This document shows positions 23,794 to 31,735 of a stretch of 57,155 nucleotides of DNA, in pieces. Position numbers and translations under genes: made by a program. The notes beneath the pieces were generated by a model. The model saw only the letters and a list, made by a program, of their open reading frames with translations, did no database searches and was not told the origin of the DNA. Source of the stretch: JAWLDB01 sp041686915 (GTDB lineage: Bacteria; Bacillota; UBA994; UBA5500); assembly GCA_041686915.1 (NCBI GenBank), contig JAWLDB010000003.1, positions 1 to 57,155 on the forward strand. Reading direction: 5' to 3'. Positions within the stretch are counted from its first letter, which is position 1; each line of letters opens with the position of its first letter.

Positions 23794-24294
23794 TTAATGG
23801 CCCATTGGCCAGCCAGTCAATCTCCCCAATCTGGCGCAAAACTGTTCAAGGCCTACAGCGTCCTGGCTGTCAAAACGCTGCTTGATCGGGCTGTCTATGT
23901 CTAACACCCCTAATAGCTTGCCTTCGCGCACTATAGGCACCACAATCTCGGATTGTGAAGCTGCATCGCAGGCAATGTGTCCTGGGAACTCGTGTACATC
24001 CGGAACTATTAGAGTTTCCAGATTGGCAGCGGATGTGCCGCATACCCCCTTGCCAATCGGTATATGGGTGCAAGCGGGCTTTCCTTGGAACGGCCCGAGT
24101 ACCAACTCGCCCTGTTTATGCAAGTAGAAGCCGACCCAGTTAATCTGGCCCAATTGATGCCCGAGCAGCGCTGCCGCGTTCGACAGGTTGGCCAACCAAT
24201 CAGGCTCCTCTCCAACCAGGGTCTCCAGCAGGTGGTTGACTGCCTGGTAGAATTTAGCCTTGTCATCAGTTTCAATCTTTTTCGCTCGATACAT
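23794..24294 (-). CDS. msrC: Free methionine-(R)-sulfoxide reductase (GAF domain)
   Basis: About 166 residues, a lone GAF domain. The three Cys characteristic of fRMsr are present: GKPACTHIPIGKGVCGTSA and GHIACDAASQSEIVVP, along with INWVGFYL and VLDIDSP. It reduces free Met-R-sulfoxide using thioredoxin. ATG 24294 has GGGAGGAGA upstream. It stands alone. Confidence 0.92.
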   Translation of the reverse strand: MYRAKKIETDDKAKFYQAVNHLLETLVGEEPDWLANLSNAAALLGHQLGQINWVGFYLHKQGELVLGPFQGKPACTHIPIGKGVCGTSAANLETLIVPDVHEFPGHIACDAASQSEIVVPIVREGKLLGVLDIDSPIKQRFDSQDAVGLEQFCARLGRLTGWPMGH

Positions 24295-24421
24295 AAAGAT
24301 CTCCTCCCTCAGTGTTCTTCCCATGTAATTTGGCTGTTTTGAGCGGATTTCCTCCTGCTGCGCAACTTTTGCCCTATGTGCTCGTATTAAGCTAGTAGAT
24401 GACAGAAGGAAGGTGGCTGCT

Positions 24422-24928
24422 GTGACGTATATTCAGGGCCGTATTGGCGGAGGCATTGTTGGCTTAACCATAGATGGGCGTATGGAAGGCCAGAATATAT
24501 TCGGGCGGATTGGTGGAGAAGTAATCGGTTGGGACATTGCCCTGCATTTTGATGGGTACTCCTTGCGCGGCCGTATGGGGGGAGCCTTTGCCGGTCGCGA
24601 TATCATAGCCACGGTAGATGGGGGATCGGTGCGCGGCAGAATGGGTGGCGGACTTGATGGGCGCGACATGGACCTTGCACTAGGCCATTTTGTTACAGGC
24701 CGGTGTGGGGGAGGGGTATTCGGCTTTGACTTGAATCTGCAATACGAACATGCAACCGGGGTGTTACGGGGTCGAGCAGGGGGCGAGACGTTTGGCAAAG
24801 ACGTAGAGCTGCAGCTTGGCCACGGCTTCCCTTTGGCGGCAGCCCCAGTGTTGGTCTGCGCAACCATCTACTATCAGCAGATTAAATCTCGCAATAACAA
24901 CGGCGGCGGGAACAGTGGCGGAAGATAA
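24422..24928 (+). CDS. Glycine-rich repeat protein, probable beta-solenoid
   Basis: About 168 residues built from about six tandem repeats of 20-24 residues, each beginning G-R-x-G-G and then x3-G-x-D-hydrophobic: GRIGGGIVGLTIDG, GRIGGEVIGWDIAL, GRMGGAFAGRDIIA, GRMGGGLDGRDMDL, GRCGGGVFGFDLNL, GRAGGETFGKDVEL. The spacing of Gly and alternating hydrophobics suggests a stacked beta structure. The tail has a hydrophobic stretch (PLAAAPVLVCATIYY) and Asn/Gly-rich end. No signal peptide. I do not recognise the family. GTG 24422 is preferred with AAGGAAGG upstream; GTG 24413 is an alternative. Confidence 0.75.
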   Translation: MTYIQGRIGGGIVGLTIDGRMEGQNIFGRIGGEVIGWDIALHFDGYSLRGRMGGAFAGRDIIATVDGGSVRGRMGGGLDGRDMDLALGHFVTGRCGGGVFGFDLNLQYEHATGVLRGRAGGETFGKDVELQLGHGFPLAAAPVLVCATIYYQQIKSRNNNGGGNSGGR

Positions 24929-24929
24929 C

Positions 24930-24968
24930 AAAAAAATGGCGCACTTCGTTTAAAGTGCGCCATTTTTT
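24930..24968. terminator. Bidirectional terminator
   Basis: AAAAAATGGCGCACTT pairs with AAGTGCGCCATTTTTT, between converging genes. Confidence 0.92.
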
Positions 24969-24987
24969 GTTGATGAGCTTTTAGTCG

Positions 24988-25467
24988 TTAGCGAAGCACT
25001 CGCTTGGCACCAGCGTACTTAGCTGTCAGGTACCTGTTGCTCAGAGAGTCAACAACTACGCCTCTACGCGGGAATGCGTGGATGATGCGATTATTGCCTA
25101 CATAGATACCTACATGTGAGATGCCGAGCTTGTAGGTGTTCTTAAAGAATACGAGATCACCGTAGGACAGCTGGCTCTTGTACACGTAACGCCCAACTGT
25201 TGACTGAGCTGCAGCAGTACGCGGCAGGTAGACGCCATGCTGGCGGTAAACATAGCGTACATAGCTGGAGCAGTCAAACGTGCGCGGGCCATTGGAGCCA
25301 AAGACATATGGTGTTCCAAGGTATCTGTAAGCAGTTCTGACAACGGAGTAACGGTTGGCAAAGCTGGTTGCCGCAGAGGCTTCCTTTGCCGGAACGGCAG
25401 AAAAGACAACAGCTACTAACATCAAAGCAGTAATAGCTTTCGCAGTGATTTTTGCGAACTTGTTCAT
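24988..25467 (-). CDS. Secreted NlpC/P60 peptidoglycan endopeptidase
   Basis: 159 residues. Signal peptide (about 1-32, ending KEASAA), then a single NlpC/P60 domain: YLGTPYVFGSNGPRTFDCSSYV with the catalytic Cys, GDLVFFKNTYKLGISHVGIYVG with the catalytic His, and NNRIIHAFPRR with the polar third residue. It cuts gamma-D-Glu-diaminopimelate bonds in peptidoglycan. No binding domain, so it is a minimal enzyme. The 290-bp gap upstream (25468-25757) holds its promoter region; I saw no structured leader there. Confidence 0.93.
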   Translation of the reverse strand: MNKFAKITAKAITALMLVAVVFSAVPAKEASAATSFANRYSVVRTAYRYLGTPYVFGSNGPRTFDCSSYVRYVYRQHGVYLPRTAAAQSTVGRYVYKSQLSYGDLVFFKNTYKLGISHVGIYVGNNRIIHAFPRRGVVVDSLSNRYLTAKYAGAKRVLR

Positions 25468-25757
25468 TGGACTTTCATCCCCTTTCTTAACGTGGTGCAG
25501 AGAAGGTGGTGCAGTCTCTCTCTAGTTGACCAAGCATGTACGTTTGATTATAGACTGGTTGACCATAACACTCAAAGGAAAATTGCAGCAGAGTGCCTAA
25601 TATAGTGCAATGCTGATGAATGGATATGCGATGAGGTTGAGTGCTTAACGATAACCAGAGACTGGTGATGCCTGCTGCTACAGCTGTTACCTAGTTTACA
25701 TAAATATGCGACGGCATTTCGGCTGTCATAAAAATTCCCAAAGAGGAGCGTGCATAG

Positions 25758-26519
25758 ATGCAGAGCAAAGTCGTAGTTATTACTGGTGGAGGGCAAGGCA
25801 TTGGCCGGGCCACGGCATACGCATTCGCCGATGCTGGAGCGCAGGTGGTCATTGCTGAGATTGACGTGGAAGCAGGAGACGAAGCAATTCGGGAGATTCG
25901 CATGCGCGGAGGCAAGGCCGAGTTCATCCCCATAGACGTGGCTGCCGAACCACAGATTGAACAGTTAGCAAATGATCTATTTGCAAGACATGGCCGCGTG
26001 GATGTACTGGTCAACAATGCCGCGATTAGCAGCAACGCCTCGATTGAACATCGACTAACAGCAGAGTGGGACCATGTGCTAAATGTCAACCTGCGGGCAC
26101 CCTATCTGATGACTAAGTACTTGCTGCCTCTGTTTCGTCAAGCTGGTAAAGCCGCAATCATTAACGTAGCTTCTACTCGGGCCTTCATGTCGGAAGCAAA
26201 CACTGAGCCATATTCGGCGTCGAAAGGAGGGCTGATTGCGCTTACCCATAGCTTGGCCATCAGTCTTGCTCAAGACAGCGTTCGCGTCAATGCCATTTCT
26301 CCTGGATGGATAGATGTAACTGGTTGGCAGAAACTATCGGTGCGCGAACAGGCTGAACTCAGTCACGCTGACCATGCACAGCATCCAGTGGGGCGTGTGG
26401 GCAAGCCGGAGGATGTCGCGCAAGCTTGCCTGTACCTCGCTTCTGAACAGGCAGGTTTCATCACCGGCGTCAATTTGACAGTTGATGGCGGGATGACAGC
26501 CAAGATGATTTACGTGTAA
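25758..26519 (+). CDS. Short-chain dehydrogenase/reductase (SDR)
   Basis: 253 residues, classical SDR. Cofactor motif TGGGQGIGRATAYAFADAGA, a following VIAEID (acidic end of beta2, favouring NAD+), NNAAISSN, catalytic Ser in INVAST, YSASKGG with Tyr and Lys, and the FabG-like end GFITGVNLTVDGG. Substrate unknown. ATG with AGAGGAG upstream. The neighbouring aminotransferase/aldolase pair 125 bp downstream raises a link to hydroxy-acid or sugar-acid metabolism, which is only a guess. Confidence 0.88.
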   Translation: MQSKVVVITGGGQGIGRATAYAFADAGAQVVIAEIDVEAGDEAIREIRMRGGKAEFIPIDVAAEPQIEQLANDLFARHGRVDVLVNNAAISSNASIEHRLTAEWDHVLNVNLRAPYLMTKYLLPLFRQAGKAAIINVASTRAFMSEANTEPYSASKGGLIALTHSLAISLAQDSVRVNAISPGWIDVTGWQKLSVREQAELSHADHAQHPVGRVGKPEDVAQACLYLASEQAGFITGVNLTVDGGMTAKMIYV

Positions 26520-26645
26520 CTGGATTTGACTTATTTCGATTGACTAAGCAGGAGCATACTGGACTGCGTCGAATACCAACGTGTATGTTGTATGCACGAT
26601 TTAGGCAATGAGTTGTTAACTCAGTTAAAAGGGAGGTTTCATCAA

Positions 26646-27818
26646 ATGCCAAGTAAAGAATTACTGTTGATCCCTGGCCCGACTCCGGTAGTGGACGAGA
26701 TTCTCGAGGCTCTGTCCGCTGAGACGTGGTCACATACAGACCCACGTTTTGTCGAAATCCAGAAAGAAAGCCTGCAAATGACCCGTCAGCTGCTGAACAA
26801 TCAGGACGGCGAAGTGCTGTTGGTTGCCGGAACAGGCACCTTAGCCATGGAAATGGCCCTGGTTAATACAGTTGCCCCTGGAGAGCGCATTCTCGTGCTT
26901 AGCCAAGGGTACTTCGGCGACCGCTTTGTGCAACTAGCTGCAGCATTCGGTATAGAGGCAGACGTTATCAAGAGCGAATGGGGTAAACGCGTCTATTCCA
27001 AGGCAGTAGCAGAGCAGCTTGCTCAAAAGCAGTACAAGGCAGTCACTGTCACCCATGTAGATACATCTACTGGTGTGGAAGCTGATTTGGAAACTCTAGT
27101 TCCTCTGGTTAAGCAACATGGCGCTCTATTCATCCTGGATGGCGTTTGCGCTACAGCTGGCGTGGCTGAAGACATGGGCAAGGCGTATGACGATAATCCG
27201 GATTACCACATTGACGTGGTGCTGACAGGTAGCCAGAAAGCTATCGGCGTTCCTCCGGGACTGCTGGTCCTTGGCTTCAGCAAAGAGGCACTAGCAGCCC
27301 GCGATGCAATGGATCGTATCCCCGCTTACTACGGTGACATCAAGAATTGGCTTCCGATCATGCATAACCCTGGCAAGTACTTTGCCACCCCGGCCGTCAA
27401 CATGGTTTACGCGTACCACAAAGCCATGCAGATAATCATGGCTGAAGGCATTGAAAACCGCTTCCGCCGCAATCGCGCTATGGGCAAAGCTATGCGCGCT
27501 GCGCTAGCCGAGTTTGGCATGTCAGCGCTGGCTGTTGAAGAGGTAGCTGCGCCGACTCTCTCCTGCGTGCTCTATCCAGAGGGTGTAGAGGATGCTGCCT
27601 TCCGGGCTGCACTAGGCAAGCGGGGAGTTGTCTTTGCAGGCGCCTTGGCTGCTTTGGCTGGAAAAGCCTTCCGCGTAGGTCATATGGGTAATGTTACGGT
27701 TGATGAGCTGCAAAAAGCGTTGCGCCTCGTGGCAGAAGTGCTGACAGAGCTCGGTCACAAGGTTGACGCTGATGCAGCGGTTGCTGCGTTTGACCGCGTT
27801 TACGCTGAGAATAAGTAA
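26646..27818 (+). CDS. Alanine-glyoxylate / serine-pyruvate aminotransferase (class V)
   Basis: 390 residues. Typical start LLLIPGPTPV, SHTDPRFVEI, GTGTLAMEMAL, HVDTSTGVE, DGVCATAG, and the PLP lysine in TGSQKAIGVPPGL, all in the spacing of class V AGXT-like enzymes. It is expected to transaminate glyoxylate to glycine or serine to hydroxypyruvate. ATG 26646 follows AAAGGGAGG. It is 13 nt ahead of a DapA-superfamily aldolase, and both probably belong to one operon ending at 28756. Confidence 0.9.
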   Translation: MPSKELLLIPGPTPVVDEILEALSAETWSHTDPRFVEIQKESLQMTRQLLNNQDGEVLLVAGTGTLAMEMALVNTVAPGERILVLSQGYFGDRFVQLAAAFGIEADVIKSEWGKRVYSKAVAEQLAQKQYKAVTVTHVDTSTGVEADLETLVPLVKQHGALFILDGVCATAGVAEDMGKAYDDNPDYHIDVVLTGSQKAIGVPPGLLVLGFSKEALAARDAMDRIPAYYGDIKNWLPIMHNPGKYFATPAVNMVYAYHKAMQIIMAEGIENRFRRNRAMGKAMRAALAEFGMSALAVEEVAAPTLSCVLYPEGVEDAAFRAALGKRGVVFAGALAALAGKAFRVGHMGNVTVDELQKALRLVAEVLTELGHKVDADAAVAAFDRVYAENK

Positions 27819-27831
27819 CGGAGGCTTACAG

Positions 27832-28710
27832 ATGTTTACAGGCATTTATGCACCGATTGCGACACCGTTTCTTTCAGACGAGATCAACTATGATGCGCTG
27901 AAGCCAAATCTCGAACGCTATTCTCAAACTAGGCTGGCTGGTCTGGTGGTGCTCGGCTCCAACGGTGAGTTTGCGTTGATGGACATGGATGAGAAGATGG
28001 CACTGATTGAGTTCGTCCGCCAGCATACTGACGCAAACAAACGCATCATCGCCGGGACCGGCTGTGAATCTACTAAAGACACTATCCGTCTTTCCCGCTA
28101 TGCAGCCACCGTAGGTGCGGACGCTGCTCTGGTCTTGACTCCAAATTATTACAAAGGCAGCATGACCGACGCTGCGCTAGAACGCTTCTTCCTAGACGTA
28201 GCAGAAGCATCACCAATCCCGGTGATGCTGTACAACATGCCGCGCAACACCGGCATCAACATGTCAGCTGCGCTGGTGGCTAAGCTGGCGAAACATGAGA
28301 ACATTGTTGGCGTGAAGGACAGTGGTGGCAATATTGTGCAAATCGCAGAAATCGTTGCCAGCACTCCGGACGACTTCTCTGTCTTTGCCGGATCCGGCAG
28401 TTTCCTCTATGCAACCCTCGCTCTCGGCGGAGTAGGTGGCACGCTTGCCGTGGCTAACATCATGCCGGAAGAATGTGTGCAACTGTTTGATGCAGTGAAA
28501 GCAGGGCAAAATGACAAAGCTGTAGCACTGCAGCAACTGCTGCTGGCGCCAAATGCTGCTGTCACCTCCCGTTGGGGCATCAGTGGCCTGAAAGCTGCGA
28601 TGGAACTGCTTGGGTATAACGGCGGAGAAACCAGGCGTCCGCTGTTACCACTCGATGAGCGTAATCTGCCAGAGCTCAAACAGATCCTTCAGACTGCTGG
28701 AGCACTCTAG
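27832..28710 (+). CDS. DapA-superfamily aldolase, probable 4-hydroxy-2-oxoglutarate aldolase type
   Basis: 292 residues, TIM-barrel of the DHDPS/NAL family: YAPIATPF, GLVVLGSNGEF (the GxxG[TS]xGE motif with S-N), LTPNYYKGS, MLYNMPRNTGINM with the catalytic Tyr and VGVKDSGGN with the Schiff-base Lys. The substitution of S-N in the G-x-x-G motif and the close coupling to a glyoxylate aminotransferase favour 4-hydroxy-2-oxoglutarate aldolase (product glyoxylate) over lysine biosynthesis. ATG 27832 with CGGAGG upstream. Confidence 0.82.
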   Translation: MFTGIYAPIATPFLSDEINYDALKPNLERYSQTRLAGLVVLGSNGEFALMDMDEKMALIEFVRQHTDANKRIIAGTGCESTKDTIRLSRYAATVGADAALVLTPNYYKGSMTDAALERFFLDVAEASPIPVMLYNMPRNTGINMSAALVAKLAKHENIVGVKDSGGNIVQIAEIVASTPDDFSVFAGSGSFLYATLALGGVGGTLAVANIMPEECVQLFDAVKAGQNDKAVALQQLLLAPNAAVTSRWGISGLKAAMELLGYNGGETRRPLLPLDERNLPELKQILQTAGAL

Positions 28711-28726
28711 ACTAACTTAAAAAAAT

Positions 28727-28755
28727 ACAGGGACCGCAATGCGGTCCCTGTTTTA
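28727..28755. terminator. Bidirectional terminator
   Basis: ACAGGGACCGC and GCGGTCCCTGT pair around AAT, flanked by A and T runs. Confidence 0.9.
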
Positions 28756-28762
28756 CTTTGAT

Positions 28763-29143
28763 TTACCGAACGATACCGTCCACCGGCGATTTATCTTTGC
28801 TGCTCCGGATACTAACCACCAGGCGATGGGGCAGGCAGACTAAAGACTCATGTGGAGCGGATATCCACCCTTGGCGGACATCTACCTGCTCAGGGCAATT
28901 TGCTTCCAACACGCGGATTCGGCCACGCTCAACTTCAATGATATTAAAACCGCCTTGGCCATCGTCCACCCTAAACTGAAACGGCTCTTCCACAGCGGTA
29001 AGATTGATCTCCCTGATTACTTTGCCGTCCTGCGATACCACGGCCGTCAAATTATCCCGGCTGAGCTGTGTAATATAAAGCCAGCTGCCCGCGAGAGCTA
29101 CTAGCAGTACCAAAGCCAAAACCAAATCGCCACGCTTTTTCAT
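28763..29143 (-). CDS. NusG domain II-containing membrane-anchored protein
   Basis: 126 residues. One N-terminal TM (LVLALVLLVALAGSWLYI) and an extracellular domain with VSQDGKVIREINL, NIIEVERGRIRVLEANCPEQVDVRQG and SLVCLPHRLVVSI, the NusG_II family pattern with two Cys. Such proteins often accompany electron-transfer or FMN-binding loci in clostridia; the role is unknown. Here it follows iorAB on the same strand, but the terminator at 29222 separates them. Confidence 0.85.
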   Translation of the reverse strand: MKKRGDLVLALVLLVALAGSWLYITQLSRDNLTAVVSQDGKVIREINLTAVEEPFQFRVDDGQGGFNIIEVERGRIRVLEANCPEQVDVRQGWISAPHESLVCLPHRLVVSIRSSKDKSPVDGIVR

Positions 29144-29221
29144 CTTGTCATACCTTCTTTCAGTTAGCGGGTGTCATTTTAGTATAACACAAGCCCCGCA
29201 TATATGACCTGAGAAACACAA

Positions 29222-29248
29222 AACGGGGGTCCACGTGGGACCCCCGTT
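29222..29248 (-). terminator. Terminator of the ior operon
   Basis: AACGGGGGTCC and GGACCCCCGTT form a stem; on the minus strand it is followed by TTGTGTTT, 12 nt after the iorB stop. Confidence 0.8.
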
Positions 29249-29259
29249 GATACTTTGAA

Positions 29260-29835
29260 CTAGGCCTGGTATCCAGCCTCAAAAGCTTTGAGGTTCAGGT
29301 CCAGGAAGCGGGCCGGTACGGTTTTTTCCAAAGCAGTCAGCCATTGCTGCTTGGCAATCTTCATGCCCTTGGCCAAGGCACCGAGCAGGACTACGTTAAC
29401 TGCACGAGTGTTACCCAGGTCGCGCGCGATACTTAGTGCATCAAGTACGACAACGTTCTTGGCAGAAGACTGCACTTTCTCCAGCACATCTCCAGGGTAT
29501 TGCGCAGCCCCGGTGATGACGGACATCGGATTGATCTTCTGGCTGTTTACTACTGCAGTGCCTTCCTCAGTGAGGAAGTGCAGGTAGCGCAGAGCCTCCA
29601 GTTGCTCAAAGGCGATGATATAGTCAGCCTGGCCAGGCTCGATCAGGGGAGAGTAGACCTTCTGGCCCATGCGTACCTGGGTCACAACGCTACCGCCGCG
29701 CTGGGCCATGCCGTGAATTTCAGTCATCTTTACGTCGTAGCCCTCCATCTGAGCTACTTCAGCGAGAATCTTACTGGCCAGGATAGTTCCCTGACCGCCA
29801 ACGCCAACCAGCAGAATGTTCAAGTTATTGCTCAT
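29260..29835 (-). CDS. iorB: Indolepyruvate:ferredoxin oxidoreductase beta subunit
   Basis: 191 residues. The gamma-type POR fold starts NILLVGVGGQGTILASKIL and continues with EIHGMAQRGGSVVTQVRMG, the standard IorB/PorG signature. With IorA it oxidatively decarboxylates aromatic 2-oxoacids, or runs in reverse, using ferredoxin. The ATG overlaps the iorA stop by one base (TAATG). Confidence 0.93.
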   Translation of the reverse strand: MSNNLNILLVGVGGQGTILASKILAEVAQMEGYDVKMTEIHGMAQRGGSVVTQVRMGQKVYSPLIEPGQADYIIAFEQLEALRYLHFLTEEGTAVVNSQKINPMSVITGAAQYPGDVLEKVQSSAKNVVVLDALSIARDLGNTRAVNVVLLGALAKGMKIAKQQWLTALEKTVPARFLDLNLKAFEAGYQA

Positions 29836-31571
29836 TATTGAACCCCCTCCGGAACCATGGCATCGAACTTACAGACCTGGACGCAAAGGCCGCAACCTAC
29901 GCAAAGAGCCGGGTCAATCGTGCTCTTCTTATCGGCGTGGCTGATGGCCGGGCAGCCTAAACGCATACACATGCGGCACCCTACGCACTTGTCGTGCTTC
30001 ACGGTGATGCGTGGCTTATCTTGCTTGACGATCAGTGCACAAGGCATCTTGGTGATGATGACAGAAGGCTCGCGCACTGCGGTCTCTTCCTTAATGGCTT
30101 CATCCAATGCCTTCAGATCGCCTGGGTCAATTACACGGACGCGCTTGACGCCGACCGCGCGGCAGAGGCCCTCAATGTCAACTTGCGGAGCCGGGTCGCC
30201 CTGCAGTGTCTGGCCGGTACCAGGATGGTGCTGGTGCCCGGTCATAGCGGTGATGCTGTTGTCCAGGATCATAGTGGTAGTTGTGCCACGGTTGTAAACC
30301 GTATCAATCAAACCAGTGATACCGGAATGCATGAAGGTGGAATCGCCGATGACTGCAACCAGCTTGTCAGCGAGTTCGGGATGCGCCTTCTCCATGCCGA
30401 GGGCGGATGGAATGCTGGCACCCATACAGATGGTTGTGTCCATGGACTCAAGCGGAGCCAAAGCACCTAGGGTGTAGCAACCGATGTCACCGGTAACAAC
30501 TTTGCGGTTCATGCGCAACGCATAGAAGACGCCACGATGCGGACAACCCGGGCAGAGCACAGGAGGACGCATAGCGACAGCTGTAGCTTCTCTGGTTACT
30601 GCAGATGCTTCACCGATGATGGCAGCACGAATCATGCTCGGGGTCAGCTCGCCAATGTTGGTGAGCTGTTCTTTTCCACCATGCACGTTAATGCCGGCAG
30701 CGCGAATCTGCTCTTCCATGAATGGTTCCAGTTCTTCAACCACCCAAAGCTGTTCAACTTCCTTGGCGAAAACTGCAATTTTCTTAAGAGGTAGCGGGTT
30801 GGTGTAACCGAGCTTCAGTATAGAAGCGTTCGGCAAAGCCTCTTTCACATATTGATAAATTATACCGCTGGTGATAATGCCGATCTTCTTATCGGCCCAC
30901 TCAATGCGGTTGAGCTCGGTTTCTTCACTGAAGTCAGCCATGGCCTTCAGCCTCTCCTCGACAACGAGGTGCCTAGCGCGGGCATGAGCGGGGATGGCTA
31001 CAAACTTCGCTGCATCTTTCTTATATGCCTTGGGAGTGCGATCCATAGGCTCGAGCAGATCAACCAAAGTCTTGGAGTGAGAAATGCGGGTAGTAGTACG
31101 CAGCAGCACAGGAACATCAAACCGCTCGCTGATGTCCAAAGCAGCGCCAACCATATCCTTGGCTTCCTGGCTATCGGCCGGTTCGAGCAGGCCTATTTTG
31201 GCAAAACGGGCATACAGGCGATTGTCCTGTTCGTTCTGCGAGCTATGCATGCCTGGGTCATCTGCAGAAATTAGCACTAGGCCCCCATTAACTCCAGTGT
31301 AGGAGAAAGTAAAGAGGGGGTCAGCTGCCACGTTGACACCGACGTGCTTCATTGCGCAAAGAGTGCGCGCTCCGCCGATGGCAGCGCCGACTGCTGCTTC
31401 CAATGCTACCTTTTCGTTAGGTGACCATTGGGCTTTGATCTCTTTGTAATTAGCCACGTTTTCCAGGATCTCGGTGCTGGGAGTACCAGGGTAAGCTGTG
31501 GCTACCAGTACCCCGTATTCATAGGCACCGCGGGCAATAGCCTCGTTGCCTGTGAGTAGAGCTTTGCTCAT
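29835..31571 (-). CDS. iorA: Indolepyruvate:ferredoxin oxidoreductase alpha subunit
   Basis: 578 residues. N-terminal pyrimidine-binding half (GNEAIARGAYEYGVLVATAY and PGTPSTEILE), the TPP half (CPGCPHRGVFYAL, TGDIGCYTLGALAPL, IGDSTFMHSGITG, DNSITAMTGHQHHPGTG), and a C-terminal 2[4Fe-4S] ferredoxin domain (CVGCRMCMRLGCP and CVGCGLCVQVCKF). This is the complete archaeal/clostridial IorA layout. Oxygen-sensitive, supporting an anaerobic lifestyle with amino-acid fermentation or synthesis. ATG with GGAGGATG upstream. Confidence 0.95.
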   Translation of the reverse strand: MSKALLTGNEAIARGAYEYGVLVATAYPGTPSTEILENVANYKEIKAQWSPNEKVALEAAVGAAIGGARTLCAMKHVGVNVAADPLFTFSYTGVNGGLVLISADDPGMHSSQNEQDNRLYARFAKIGLLEPADSQEAKDMVGAALDISERFDVPVLLRTTTRISHSKTLVDLLEPMDRTPKAYKKDAAKFVAIPAHARARHLVVEERLKAMADFSEETELNRIEWADKKIGIITSGIIYQYVKEALPNASILKLGYTNPLPLKKIAVFAKEVEQLWVVEELEPFMEEQIRAAGINVHGGKEQLTNIGELTPSMIRAAIIGEASAVTREATAVAMRPPVLCPGCPHRGVFYALRMNRKVVTGDIGCYTLGALAPLESMDTTICMGASIPSALGMEKAHPELADKLVAVIGDSTFMHSGITGLIDTVYNRGTTTTMILDNSITAMTGHQHHPGTGQTLQGDPAPQVDIEGLCRAVGVKRVRVIDPGDLKALDEAIKEETAVREPSVIITKMPCALIVKQDKPRITVKHDKCVGCRMCMRLGCPAISHADKKSTIDPALCVGCGLCVQVCKFDAMVPEGVQ

Positions 31572-31670
31572 GGCTCATCCTCCATTTCTTGTTTGGTTTG
31601 ACTGACGTAACCGTACACATTATACCATAGCAATTTGATTCAGGTTATAGTATTGGAAAGTATGTAAAGA

Positions 31671-31699
31671 AAACCCGGCAGACCTCATGGTCTGCCGGG
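31671..31699 (-). terminator. Terminator of the M14 peptidase gene
   Basis: CCCGGCAGACC and GGTCTGCCGGG pair; on the minus strand TTTTCTTT follows. Confidence 0.85.
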
Positions 31700-31735
31700 A
31701 GGACGTTGCCAATACGCTCAGAGCTTCCCAGGGGA

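Noticed and set aside
27763..27831. Longer DapA-family gene starting inside the aminotransferase
   Set aside because: The ATG at 27832 has a good CGGAGG SD and begins at the family's usual N-terminus.
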